NCBI RefSeq assembly: GCF_036417845.1
Contig: NC_089978.1
Coordinates: forward strand, 142,408,288 to 142,472,287
Reading direction: 5' to 3'
Length of the DNA stretch: 64,000 bases
DNA from: Apteryx mantelli
Taxonomy: Eukaryota; Chordata; Aves; Apterygiformes; Apterygidae
A program made the translations under genes and the position numbers. The stretch's first letter is position 1. Each line of letters begins with the position of its first letter. This document shows positions 37,710 to 50,789 of the stretch, in pieces. Below the pieces are notes generated by a model. The model was not told the DNA's origin, did no database searches, and saw only the letters and a list, made by a program, of their open reading frames with translations.

Positions 37710-40661
37710 GCAGTTCTGAGACCAACACCTGTCCTTGTAAGCTCCTCAGTAGGCTACTTCCGAGGTTCTGTTTATCATTCCCCTTTACTTTTGGGGTGAG
37801 GGAGGAAGATGCTGGGGAGTTGAACCAACTGGCTGGCTGGTAGGTATTTCAGCTTTGGCTCTTACTGTGAAAGATGAGGTAAGTACCACCCATCTCTCTC
37901 TGACTGGCAACCAGCAGGTTAAGGATGTGCTTCCAGGAAAGGAAAGGGACACTGGCAGCTGCTGGGATGAAATGAGAGAAAATGCACAATATGTTCCATC
38001 AAAGAAGTGCATTTGGCACCTAATGCCCAGGAATAACATTCTGGAGGCGTGCAAAGAAGAAGGAAAGGATGCATGCACCTAAGGTGACATGAATCTGTGA
38101 CATAGTTGTGGCACAGTATATCAACCAGCCACCTGAGACTCAGACTTACAATTTATAGTTGTGGGTTGTAAGACTACAATTACAAAATAAAAACTATCTG
38201 GAAACCCAGAAATAACACCTATTAAAAGCAGAAGTTGGCTTTTAAAACTTGGAATGAAGAAGTCAATCAGTTTTATCAAGTGAATCCATGAACTGATGTG
38301 ACCATTCATCAAATGTTTTTCCCCTTCCTTATTTCCATTCTCCCATTACAGTTGAATACAGTAACCACGCCATATTTCATGTAACAGCCTGCAGCATTTT
38401 CAGTGATTTTAATGTTGTCTGATTTACAGCATTCTACACCACCTTCAAAATCATCTTTTACATTTCAACCCACAAAAGACAAAAAGAGAATTAAATTATT
38501 GTGGAATTAAATATTATTAGAACAGCCACTACCACCATTTCTTTCTGTGATTCTCTTGCAACCTGAACTTCTGTCAGTATTAGCTGTTGTTAACAATATA
38601 TTATATTGCATATATATACATATTTCTTTGTTTTCTTTATTCTGTTCTTTCCCTAGTTAATTTTTTTTACAAGAAGGAATGTTCTTGTTTGGTTGGTTGG
38701 TTTTGGTTCCTAGGCATTGAGAAGTTTCCAGCTTCAGCCCAGGGCCACAATTATGTAGTAAATGGGACCTGACATTTTTACTGAAGGGCTCCTGACTCTG
38801 GTCCAGTGTTCTTACCTTTGTTATTTTCCTGAAGTAGGAAACACATTGGTTTGAAACTAAGCTTTCTACAGGGAGATATTTTACCCCTATTTTATATGAC
38901 ATGTCGTAAGTACTATTGAACATACATATACTTTGAGTATGCAGCCAATGGCATTTTAAAAATGTACAAATCAAAAAATTTCTTATTACTGAAAACTGTA
39001 TGACCTGTGGAGAATTGGCACTGTCTAGATTACTGCATGGATAAATGCAGATATTGAGAAAAGAAGGAACAAGTAACTAGAGCTTTGGGTGCTGTGGAGG
39101 AGGCTAAATTATCCCCAAATGCAAGATCTGCTAGCAGATGTTGCCTGAATCTAACTGAAGCTTTGGAAGGAAACATTACCAGTCTCTTTCAGCTTTCCCT
39201 GCGTTTTGTAACTTCAACTCATCAACTAGAGCACTCCAACACTAATGGGAACAATCTATTGAGAGTCTGACTTCAGGTCAATATTGTTCTTCCTGTTCTG
39301 GCTCAGATCAGTTAGCCAAGAAGTTAGGTGACCTCATACATATTAAATGAAGTATTTAAGCCTGGCTCCACACAAAACTGTGCAAAATGTCACCAGAGTT
39401 TTACACAATTCCTGTATATTTACTCAAGATACCCAAGAAACCTGTCCATTCATGCCCATACAGCGTTCCATGCAAACCAATTGCCACAAAGAGATAGATA
39501 CTAATTAAATTTCTCATTTTCACAGTACCAAAAGGCCAGGCAGTTTTGGTACTCTGACAAATGGTACCAGCCACTCTGCAATTCCCTTCTCCATATTCCT
39601 TGGACAACTTTTGGTTTACTCTACTGGGATGGTCAAAATCTTTATCTACATTTGGATTTCTTCTCTCCAATACATACATTAGAAACACTGAAACTATTCC
39701 AAGAATAAATTCTAGAACATGAAGTAGAAAATAGTTTCATTCTGCTTTATGGACTACTTGCTGGATCACTGCTACTTGAACTTGCACCAATCCACACAAT
39801 TGCTGTGCATCCCTTTCAAATCATTTCTGGTAACAGTTCACAATAAGGAACATGCCTATCTATGTAGGTGGCTGAATATCTGAGTGTGACCTCCATGGAG
39901 TACAGTAATATTGTACAATACATCAATCCCTTGCTCAGTCTGACAAATGTGAGTCACTGACACTTTAGATTCTCTTTAAGAAAATGAGGGAAGAGGGTGA
40001 GACAAGTTGATGCTAGTTTCATCTGCAAGCTAACCTAATGACTCATTGTTCACTTCAAACCTTTTCCTACAGCATTCCATAAAATTGAAGTTGGTGGTCC
40101 AATCTTCTTTATTTTATCAAGTTTTTAAACTTGTGTTTTCCCTGCCTCTGACAGACTGATGTCATTTTGCATGAATTACACACAAAACAGGATTATTAAT
40201 TGCCTTATCTTGATATTGAGGGATTACTTCAGAAGAAAATATTTTGAGTTAACAGAATACAGACTGACATAATATAGTTTTACACCACTATACAGGAAAG
40301 TGGGGATGAAAAATACCTCTGATTTTGGCTTTTGAATACAAGTCCAGTCCACCTTTAATTTTAACCAGTCTTTCAGGGTTCAAGTATACTCAGTGAGGGA
40401 GACACATCGCTGACAACATAAGCCTGATTTCAATTATGCAATTAGGATTGATTAAGAGAGAAATGACCTTACTGAATTCTTTGTTGTTAGTGCGTTTTCT
40501 TTATCAAAGATACCATCTGTGATTTGACTAAATGCTTCTTCTCCTCAAAGAGATGTTTTGCACAACATGCATTATTAAACAGTAATGTTTTTACATAAAA
40601 TAGTCCAACTTTATAACAGAAGTTACTTCAAACTACATGAGGGACAAAATCAGAAAAGTGT
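37710..40661. other. non-coding
   Basis: No gene recognised. A strong plus-strand donor-like AGATGAG|GTAAGT at 37870-37884 follows a TATTTCAG acceptor-like word 26 bp earlier, which would give a 26-bp micro-exon, unsupported otherwise. Open frames at 37785-38078 and 38657-38974 have no domain. The sequence TTTGGTTGGTTGGTTTTGG at 38687-38705 is a short simple repeat. Confidence 0.45.
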
Positions 40662-40722
40662 TGGAGAGGGGAGGAGAGAGAGAGAGAGAGAGAGAGAAAG
40701 TAAGAGGGAGAGAGAGGGAGAG
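40662..40722 (+). repeat. polypurine (GA)n tract
   Basis: About 60 bp of almost pure purine on the plus strand, with (GA)11 or so at the centre, flanked by GGAGAGGGGAGG and AGGGAGAGAGAGGGAGAG. Such mirror-symmetric GA tracts can form triplex DNA and are usually length-variable. Confidence 0.9.
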
Positions 40723-41463
40723 CAACTGTTTCTTAACCAGGAAACGACAACTCCTAAATAAAGGGAAACAAACTGGTAATTTCCTTTGAATTTTTTTATT
40801 GTGATGCATTATTTGAGCTAATGTATATATTAATATAATCAACAAGCTAGCATTAAACACACTAAAGAAGCTTTAGGTAGAATCTCCTGTAGAGAAATGG
40901 ACTTTCCCTCCTGTATTCCTGATCCACAAGTGAGACACATGATGGGAACCACCGGAGCAAATAAGATTTTTTCCCTGCTTCTTCTCTCTGGGCATGAGTC
41001 AGCAAAACTGCTGAGGAAAGCAAAGCGTTCCAATGTTTTGTCACTGTTACCCTTTCTACATCCTCAAAAAATGTGAAATTATATTAAAATAAATAACTGA
41101 GTTCTTAATAAGTGTGCTTCATATAGAAGCATAATCAGACTATTTAATAGACCTGACATTGATGTCTGCAGTCTGTTCTTTTTATAATTTCCAATGCAAA
41201 GTTGACATGACTTAAAGAGAATTTGGCATGAACAAGGACTTTAAGGATTAGACCTAATATGATAATAAAATATAGTATCCTATAATGCATACCATTTTTT
41301 TTATTATGAAGGGTCTCAGAGTGTGTGTATCCATGTAATTCAGAAATCTACCAGGCTGGGAATTTTCTGGAGACATATTATTTCATTAGAAAATGCCAGT
41401 TCATTCTGAAGGGTTCTCATGTACGAGATGAAATTTCTAGTTAGAGAGAACAATTTCCCAGAC
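40723..41463. other. non-coding
   Basis: AT-rich, nothing recognised. Minus-strand frames at 40839-41044 overlap each other and have no domain. Confidence 0.5.
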
Positions 41464-41681
41464 CAGTCAATAGCTCAGTCATTAGGGTACTCATCTGCAC
41501 TGTGGGAGACTTGGCTTCCAAATACTCCACGTTCTGCCTGGTATTCTTTTCTGTTCACGTTATTATACTTTGCATAGTTAATTACATGTTCATTGGGCTG
41601 CAGAAATGTATTTTTACAGTCTAGTGATTTGGACACTTGTCTAGGAAGTCGGAGACCCAAGTGAAAAGTCCCCATTCTGTC
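41464..41681 (+). mobile_element. duplicated tRNA-like SINE head, relic
   Basis: Two related units, at about 41464-41540 and 41616-41681, offset roughly 152 bp. Unit 1 has TAGCTCAGTCATTAGGGTA, close to a tRNA A box, then TGTGGGAGACTTGGCTTCCAA where a B box would stand. Unit 2 has CAGTCTAGTGATTTGGACACTTG and GGAGACCCAAGTGAAAAGTCC. The shared pattern (GGGCACTCACCTGGGA...GGGAGACCCAGGTTCAAGTCC in consensus) is typical of tRNA-derived SINE heads common in reptiles. Both are too mutated to be transcribed as tRNA. The second unit overlaps the start of the 41637-42218 open frame. Confidence 0.55.
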
Positions 41682-42218
41682 CAATTTATTGGAAAGACTT
41701 CAAGCTGGTTGAACACCTGGGTGAATACACTGCCCAGCAAGCTATTTTGGAATAGATCCTACTTTTTTCACCCATACCCCATAAGTTTTTCAGAAATTCC
41801 CTCTTACACAGATGTGCAGAGAATCCAAATGAAAAAACCTGAAGCTTATTTTGGGCAAAACTCTCCTGGGAGCTCCTGTGCCACCTCAAGCACCATGCAG
41901 CACCTTGAACAGCAGGTCACACAGGAATTTCCCTTTCAGCGGTTGACTTCAAGACAGGATAGAAACTTCAGCATGTCATGGTTGAGTCTACCAGATTTCC
42001 ACAGCTCTACAAATCTACATGGAACAACATGCACACCTTTTTCATTCAAGTTCCACCTAGAAGATGTACTGCCCCTTTGTTCCTCTTCAGGGTGTGGCCA
42101 GAAATTCCCCACTTTCCATCCTCAGTTTAAAAAAAAACCAACAAAAAACCAAGAGAGATCTTTGGGATCCTCTGTCCCTCAGAGCATGGCTAGATGCGCT
42201 AAAGCACTTTGTTTCTAA
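41637..42218 (+). other. 193-codon open frame, probably not a gene
   Basis: The longest open frame in the window. Its first 15 or so codons lie inside the SINE-like unit that ends near 41681. The peptide has many Ser, Phe and Pro, no domain, no signal peptide and no membrane segment, and ends with RCAKALCF. No splice sites or ortholog-like motifs are visible. I think it is a chance open frame, but its length makes it worth a database search. Confidence 0.3.
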
Positions 42219-43184
42219 TACATGTCCCATGGTTTTAAATTCCATCATGATGCATCTCTGAGTTCATGACTCTCAGAATTGCTGTTTCAGGCTGTCTGAA
42301 AATGTAGTGGAAGTAGTACTGCATTTTTTAAAAATATTTTTACTTGGTTTATGTTTTCAGGCTAATCTTTTAAGCCCAGAAAACAAGAAACATAATATAC
42401 AGGTATTTCTAATGAAAATAGAGAACTATGTATTCATCATAGGAATCTAGGAGCTGGCAACCTAAGTACTATTATCAATACTTTATTTCCTCTTATTATA
42501 TAATATAAAGTCAGTTTAAAAAAAAGGAGAATTTTGGCTGGGAAATGAATTGAAAAATCAGGTATCTAAGGGTCATTGCATTCCAGGAGTCAAATATAAA
42601 AATATTTATATATATATTTAAATATAAATGTATTTTTTTCTAGCAGCTTGTCTTTTTTTGAATTCTGCATAAGCATACATGTCTAAAGCTGTTTATCAGA
42701 ATATACTAATTATTACCATTCAACTAACACATATATTCACAGTCTCAACTCTAAATCTTATTTTTATTTATAAACATCTCCCATATTTTTCAAAATGCTT
42801 AATAAGCTCTCTCTGGTGGTGTTTTTTTTCTCCCTATGTATTTCCTCCATTTTTATTGCTACTGTATCGTAATAAAAATATCTATTAAGTGCATTCCATG
42901 AATGCAGTTAGAGGCTGAACTGAGAAAAAAGAATTAAGTATTGCATTAGTTTTCTTCTCTTCTTATGCTGTCTTTTTTTTTTTAAACAGGGGAGAAATGG
43001 AAAATTCATACAGTGAAATAGTATTTGCCTACAAGCAAGGGAGAGACTTCTGCTTCATAAAGCTCCAATCTTGAGAGAACCTAAAAAGCAAGTACTTTAT
43101 TCATATCACTTATTGCACCATTAGGAAGTTTGTTGCAAGGGGAAATATGTGTAACATAAGTTAAAGCTGAACAAGTAGATATTC
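42219..43184. other. non-coding, AT-rich palindromic stretch
   Basis: Contains an AT-rich self-complementary stretch at 42595-42640 (alternating AAATATAAA/TTTATATTT words) and a T-run near 42972-42983. No gene. Confidence 0.55.
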
Positions 43185-43400
43185 TTAGTGGACTGAACAC
43201 TGGACAGGATAACTTTGGCTTGGTTCTATTCCTGTCTGCTGCTGTCTTGCTGAATGACCTTACTCAAGTTGTTTCAATTCCATGCTGTATTTTTGCCTTC
43301 TGAAAAATGAAACTTGGAGTATGTAATTTTTTTATAAAATGTTTCAACATCTATGTACATGAGCTGCATAGATAAGGCATTTTGCAAGCATTTAAGTAAA
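43185..43400 (+). mobile_element. MIR/CORE-SINE-like relic, sense
   Basis: In order: TTAGTGGACTGAACACTGGAC, GGTTCTATTCCTGTCTGCT, CTTGCTGAATGACCTTACTCAAG, a diverged CAGTTTCCCCATCTGTAAAA region, and a 3' part with ATCTATGTACATGAGC. This is the sense order of the same family seen antisense at 13848 and 51481. It is heavily mutated. Confidence 0.7.
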
Positions 43401-44663
43401 CAAGTAGCTTTATATTACTAGTAACCTTTACATCTGGGCATAGATATAGTATGGAGCTATCATAGGAAAGGAAAAAAAAACTTTCTGTGTAGAACAGAAA
43501 CTTCTACATCTACATCTCTCTTGCTGCTTAGTTTGGCAGAGCTGTGCAATGGGAAGACACATTCACATCACCAGAAGAGCCCTGCATAATGTAGCAACAA
43601 AAACAATTTCCACTCATTGCTGAATGAAGTGCCAAAGCCAAGTAAAGCTGTTAGATTAACAGTGATATTTTTTCTATTTCCTATTTTTCAAGCAATTCCT
43701 ATCAATATAATTCACCTGAGGCATATGAATTTTAATGGATGATAACAACATATATAAAAAGTATTTTCTCCAAGAAATCCAGCTTTCAGTAACTTCTTTA
43801 AAATTAGAGGGGATGCCTCAAGAACAAGATTTAACAATTCAATATAAATTTACAGATTATTTGTCACACTTGTCAGTCATTTTTGCCCCAATGGAATAAC
43901 AGCTTCAGAAACCCTACTTCTAACGTTTACAAGAAAAAACTGACAGTATGCCACAGTCACAAAGAGTTCATTTTCTAGAAGCACCCTTAGTAGTAAAAAA
44001 CTAAAATTCACCTAAAATTTACAAGAAGAAAAATTTTGGATTAAGACTTGGAACTGGATGGGATTCTGCCAGAAAAGGCAGTTATATACGGTGCCTAGTC
44101 TTCAGAGGACTGGATCACTCACAATTCTAATACAATGCTTCAGTATTGAAACAGGCAAAAATCTGTATTTAAAAAGAGCTGCATCAAAAACAGAAAAAAG
44201 AATGACATATGAAAGATATGAGATCTATTTAAATCTACCACCTTAAAGAACAACCAGCCAAATTATTTTCCATTAAGTCAGGCAAATTTTGAAAGCAACA
44301 ACTGAACTTAAATCTGCTCCTTCTGTTGAAGACATTGTTCTCATATGTGGTTTTAAGAACTTTGGATGACAGCGAGTTAACCTTAATTGTTCCTTGTTTA
44401 GCTTGCACCATTTAAATAAATAACACATCTGGTTTTCTAGATATAACATCTTTATATGTTTCCCCCCCTGCACTGGGAGGAAGAAGGGCATTTGTCTACT
44501 AATTTGGCTCTCTGTACATGGGAAATGTTATTCATCACATAGAACATGCCACACTATGCAATTAAATAACCATATTGAGATCTGCTGTTCTGTTTCTTAA
44601 AGGACAAAGTTAGTTGACTTTGTTCTTATCAAAGTGGAATGGTTCCTTCAACCAAGCTGGCAA
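43401..44663. other. non-coding
   Basis: AT-rich, nothing recognised. Short frames at 44058-44246 and 44273-44491 have no domain. Confidence 0.5.
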
Positions 44664-45140
44664 AGTTCAGCTGAAATGCTGTGCCTGGTATTGAACACAA
44701 CACCAACAGACAGCTTTAAGACAAATGAGAGAATCCAGAAGGTGAAAAGAATGATAAGGACTTTAGGAAACAGCACTTATGAGGTAAAATTGAGTGAACT
44801 GACCATTTTTATTTGAAGAAGAAAAGGCTGAGGAGATATTATAGCAACCTTTGATATATTTGAAGATGGTGATTAAGACAGTGGTTGTCCACTTTTTGCC
44901 ATGTCCACAGGCATAATGTAATGGGATTAATTACAAAAAGCAAAAGTTTGGCTGGTTAGGTATTATGAAAAGTTCGTTAACCATAAAGATATTCAATTAA
45001 ACAGGTTACCTAATAAGGCAGTGGAATTCTCATTACTGCAATTTTTAAAAAACAGTATAGACAGGCATCGCTCAGGCATATTTGATGTGTACTTAATTCC
45101 CAGTCAGAGCAGAAGGCAGGAAGAGGCAAGATGATCAGGT
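44664..45140 (+). mobile_element. old CR1 LINE fragment
   Basis: Strongly diverged plus-strand CR1: AGAATCCAGAAGGTGAAAAG, AAGAAAAGGCTGAGGAGATA, CTTTGATATATTTGAAGATGG, AATAAGGCAGTGGAATTCTC, AAAAACAGTATAGACAGGCA and AAGATGATCAGGT follow the order of the CR1 ORF2 end and 3' UTR. The final octamers are not recognisable. This copy is older than the ones at 16.1 and 27.4 kb. Confidence 0.8.
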
Positions 45141-48100
45141 ATGGCTGCTAATGTTTCTATATATTTTACTTCTTTCTAAAAGTTATTTTTGTCTTTCCCT
45201 GATGCACTTTTGTTTTACAGTTCACGAATTTAAAAATATTAAATGAGCTAAATTAACTTTTCCTCTAAGAATAAGAAAGTAATACACATGTCTCGGGGGC
45301 ACTTTTTTTTTCTCTCTCAGAAGTAAATTAATTTGTCCACAAACTAAAATAAATGTACAAATTTGTGCTTGAAGAAATCCAACACTTTTAGACCTTTGGC
45401 AGAATAAAACAGACTCATTAGACTTACTGTGAAGTTAAAACTTACTGAAATCTCATACACAAGCTTTGCTCAAATGTATCTGTGCAGACCTTGTGGGGTT
45501 TTGGTACTATTCTTTAAAAATGACTGCCTTTTTTCTCATTCAGCTGAATTGTTCTTACTTTCCTTAAAATTTCTGGCTATTGAAATAGCTTTTATTTCTA
45601 TGGGCTCCCCGGATATCAAGGCATTACCTTCAATAAATGATTTTTCTAAAAAAAGAAAGTTCCCTGGTCATAATAGAAATGAAGTGCAAACTGACCATAA
45701 ACAAGCACAATCGCTTGCTCCGCTCTGTGTCCCTGTCCACCTCACAACAAGTTGATTGACACTGACAAAATTTTAGAGTCAGTCCTTTTAGGAAAAATGT
45801 CAGGGACTGATTATCTCAAGGATTTCATTTTAAGCAAAGGCAAACTGCAGCATTGTTGCCATGGAGGACAATGGAAAACCTCCTGAAAGCAGCATTTCGT
45901 ATGAAGAGCGAGCAATGGTCACAAATCCTGTTGATAAATTTCCAGTTAAGAGAAAAAAATAGGCAAAGATAACCATTAAGTCTAAATAACTCTGATTCAG
46001 AGATACTTAATGATAAAACTGTCTCCTTAAACATATGCTCACCTAGTACTGAAGAAAAAAATGAAGAAGAAAGATATGGCTGATAAAGCAACAACAGAGG
46101 AACGAACATTGAGAGATATGCGAAGAAGAGGAGGAGAAAGGCTCTGAAGTACGTTTACCAGTGAATCCAGTGTGCAGCATTCAGAAAAACACATACCAAA
46201 CAATAGGAGATAGAGGAGGATCTGTGCGTGCACACTCACCAAGTTTTTTCTCTCTCTTATCATGCCCACATTTTTTAAGAGTTTCATTGCATTTCCAAAA
46301 TCCCTCAGTTTTGTAAATCCTGCTTATTGGGGTACCTAAATTAGCTCTGTAACGTTTTATGGCCTGGAGTCATTGATATCTACGCTCAACTTTAAATCTC
46401 TTTTAATGAAGATTTTGCCAAGAATATATGCCAGCACATTAGAAAACTGTTATACAAATCACTTGAGGGGAAATTACTTCTTAAAACATGGTGCTTGGCC
46501 TGAGGTAATCACAAAGTGTGGCTGTCATGGCTACAGACTATTAAGGATATAGCAGCAGAGCAACTGCTTTCATTCTTGGAGAGGCCCCAAAAGGTGGTAT
46601 TGGGTAATAGCTTTTCTATCTAGAAAACTCCCATGCTGGGTAATGCAGAGTACTCCAAGCCTCTCTGAATCAATGTGCATGACTCATTGTGGTACTGTGG
46701 CCAAATACCAATGCAAAATCCCCCCAGCCCTTCCCTTGCAATTTCAGTTGGATATTGCACTCTTCCCTTCCTGTCCCAGTCAGTGCAGTTTGTGCAGTTT
46801 TGCTGCGTGATGTTGAACAGCTGCTCAACGTCACTGTAGATTCATTGTATTGCAGTGGCAGGTGAAAGGATTTGTGCACTTCAATCTAATTGTATATGCA
46901 AGTGACATACTACAGCTTTCTAAAGACACTGGCAATACGTTCTTAAAGTCTTCTCAGGACCTTCTGAGCAAAAGGTACTGTAAAAGTAATTCTTTATTAA
47001 TTTTGTATGTTGTAGATTCTTACAATATCCTTGCTACAACTTTGAAACAAGCACAGGAATACTGTGGAGAGTCGCACAGCCACTTGAAAATTTTTGAAAA
47101 GTCATTCTCACAGCCCTACTGAGTACTATTATAACCCCAGTGTCAACAGTTTGTAGCAAATTTAAACTCCTATTTCAAAAAAAAAGTCAAGTTATACTTT
47201 TTCTCTGAAATATTCCATTTCGGCTCAACTTTGCTGAGGTAAGTTATAAAAAACCTGTTAGAAAAGGCTGATTGCTTCCTGGATTACAATTTTGCACAAG
47301 TAAGCATTTATCTCAAACATACTCCGAACCTGCTAGATATTAGAAAAAATTGCCAAACCAAAACTTTTATTGAAATTTTTCAAACTTACAGCTGTTGTAT
47401 TATATTCTGCCAGTATTCTGGAGTATAGAGTGAACAATAGCATATCTATATGTTCAGAAGATAATAAAATTCATGCAAGCCAGGAATACCAAGGAAAAAA
47501 ATGGATTATGACACAGTCAATTTTTGTAGTCAGCTCCACTCTGATGAACTTAATGGCATTAGTGTGTATTTAACCCATAGTAGCGTAGACCAGAAAGTAG
47601 CTCACTGCCGATGATGGACATGGACTGGATAATGTAGCGTTATTTAAAAGCAAACAGAGTCATAAAATTGCTGCTATTTTGTCTTTTATACTATCACATA
47701 CTGTCTCTGTGGATCTGTAGAAAACTAAACCTGAAAAAAAATCTGAACTCATGTTTCCGTAAGGGCACATTATATATTTGTGTTTGTTTCTTTTCCATGT
47801 TCAAGTAAATTGATATCTTAACATGAGAGAGAGGGAGAGCCTGCAAAAATAAATGATCTGCTGCATTTTTAATAATAGACCTGTACTAGGAGAAAGGATG
47901 CTTCTTAATAATGTGTTAACTAGTGCACTAAGATCCAGCATGAACAAGACAACACTCATTAGAAGTAGACTGGCAGATAGCAAATCCTAAACCCCAGAAT
48001 CACCCCATCTCAAGGAGGCCTCTAAACTACGAGCATACTTCCCAATGGCTTCCCTATAGCAAAGAGACACATACCTTTCTAATATCTGAATAACCTCATG

Positions 48101-50789
48101 GCAGTGCTTACTCCTCTCCACTGATGATACAAGCAAGTTCCAAATTAGCTGCCTCAAGCTGGGTAGGATGTACCCAGACCTAGCCTTCTAGCTCAAGTTC
48201 ATCTTCACCACCTATACATATTCAAACAACAACATGCCTCATCCACACTAGAATTTGAAAACATGCCAGCAAGCATGCCCACATGGATATATATTCTACA
48301 AAACAATTCTTTCCTTTCTTCAGCTCCACTTCCTCCGTGCTCATGTGACTGTACACACAGAAGGTGAGGATAAGAAGAAAAAAAGCTCTTTTCTATTTCC
48401 TAAGTTGTTGTTTTCCTGGGGATAAGTTAGGAACTTTTGGCTTAATCAGATTTTCATGGAATGCCATATTTGGAGGAAAATAAAGCACTATCATCAGAAA
48501 CTCACCTTCTCAGGTCATCCAGCTGAGTCACTGTACATCATTAAACACTACTTCAATAAAAATGAGGCATTAGGAAGACAGGACATTGTGCTGTGCCATG
48601 CAAGTTTTCCTGGCATGAGAATAGACTTTCCATATTACCCACAAGTGATAAAATCATAGGTAGTCATACGGTTATTTCAAACCACTGTTGATAAAATCTT
48701 GACATATCATCACATTTTTCTGCACCAGAACTATGCCATAAAGCCAGACTACAGAAGGTATGCTCATTCATGGGAAAATGTCCATTACTTGTTTCTTTTG
48801 ACAGGAGATGCTTGCTTGCTGGTTTTGTTTTTTGTTTCTCATTAGAACACTATAGATCTTATATCCTAACATGAATTGCTCAAGTCAAGTGCACTGAAAA
48901 TTATCTCCCTATATATCACTACAACAAGGTCCTGCTTAGTATGGTAAGAGGATAGGAAAAAGTCTAAAAACTACTGCTACCTTGAAACAGTTAATGCAGC
49001 CAAGGATTTTTCTGTGCTTACTCTGTAAGAGTATGGAACATAACACAATTTTGTAGTGTCCTATACTCAACTAGTCCTTGCAATCTTGATGAATCCTGGA
49101 GAAAGCTGAACTGATTTTGCAATGTTGCTATTAAAGCATGAAAAGGCTGACTGAATACTGTGCTGAGACACCTCCCAAATTTTGGCAATATTCCTGATTC
49201 ATGTTTAGGAGTCATGTCCACAAGCATGATCCACTTGAGCAATGTAAGCGTAAAGTTGATGTTTATGGTTCTGCTTGTTAATTATGACAGTCCAAGGTAT
49301 TAAGTCCACCTTTTCGAGTTCTACCAAGATCTCAAGATCAACGGAATGTTGAAATTTAATGCTTCCATTCAGTGCCCTTTTGTGTGATGAACCGGAGGAA
49401 GGGACATTTCACTGAAATATACACTCTCCAGACACTGTGTTTCCCTAAGAGTCTATAGTCCATTATAGTCTGTTATTTTCCAGTATACTCAAACTGGAAA
49501 TTTCAGTCTTTCCCACTTGCTTTGCACCAGACTGAAACGATCATTTCTGGGGGTGAACAAAGAAAGTCAAGAGAAAAGGGACGCTTGCCAGCTTGTTCAT
49601 TCCATGACTTCCTTCCTGGCCATGCAGTCTGTGGTGACTGTAAGAATACATCCGCTTGTAAGTTTTAAAGTGTTTCTAGAACAGTAAGTTCAAGGTTTCT
49701 GAAAGTATACTGAGTTTATACACCCTAAGAATCTCTAATTGTGGGTCGTTAACAACTGGAAGCCCACAAACACCCAAGCCAAAGCTTTTCAGAGTTCTCT
49801 ACTATAAACTGATTACAAAGAAAAAATACACATAGGCTAGTTAAGCTATAGCAAAGAAAATAATTTATTAAAATGCATCTACATAAACACTCAATCTGCA
49901 GGTTAAAATTTCAACCATCTAAAGCATCTCTTTCATCAAATAGCTCTCAGAAAGACTACGGATTTGGTTCACAGATTGGTTACACTGATCAACTGTTGAC
50001 ACGTTCTTTCCCAAGCAACATATGGCTATGATCAGCTCTTCCTCCTTAATTCTTTGATTGATTTGATAACTGTGCTGGTATTATTTTTCATGCAGTGCAT
50101 AGTGGGTAATCTGAAAAAAAATGTAGTTATAACTTAGCAGCATGGAACTAGCACAGGTACACATTCCCATAAAATGTTACATTAAAGAAGTGACTGACAG
50201 AAGATGCTCTACTCACTCAGACAAGTTCAAGCCCATTTTGTTTCTGGAGCTCAATGTGCCATGGGAATAAATCATCATCTGAATAGAGGAGAAGAGAAGA
50301 CAATATGACTGTGGACCACCTGTTGTCTTTAATATCTATTAGCTGTCTTACAGTATGATCAAATACTTTACCTTGAAATATCTATGATCTTAAGGTAAGC
50401 CTTGAACAGGGCACAGGTGCCTCCTTGGCAATTTTCTGCTCAAATAATTTCCCATTCATTAACTCTGTAAAAACAGTACATTGCACTATGTTGCATTATT
50501 ACGGATCTTATACAGTGTTTGATTCTCCCACACGGTACTAGTGAACTGTTAGGAAAACTGCCTTCAGATGATTAGACTATGAAGTAGCAGGTGTTTTGTT
50601 TATCATGGTGTGTCAGTATCAAATATTGTATAATCCTGTTGACTCATGTCAATACTGACTAGCTGGCCAGTGAAAAGATTGTTATTGGGAAACAGGCTTG
50701 CCATTAATCAGCTGTGCAGTTACTAGTTACTCAAGTTACTATTTATTGAAGTTATTAGTTATTCAAGACACTAAGAGCTATAGTCTAGC
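45141..50789. other. non-coding
   Basis: No gene recognised. Frames at 45429-45755 plus, 45825-46287 minus, 46850-47122 plus and 49018-49242 minus have no domain or splice support. AT-rich throughout. Confidence 0.5.

Noticed and set aside
37853..37884. A 26-bp micro-exon on the plus strand between TTTCAG and GTAAGT
   Set aside because: There is no flanking exon on the plus strand to join it to.
41464..41540. A tRNA gene
   Set aside because: The A-box-like word is present, but there is no intact B box, no cloverleaf and no anticodon arm that pairs. The sequence fits a SINE head.
45825..46287. A membrane protein on the minus strand
   Set aside because: The hydrophobic residues come from a pyrimidine-rich strand. 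There is no consistent frame, signal or family.
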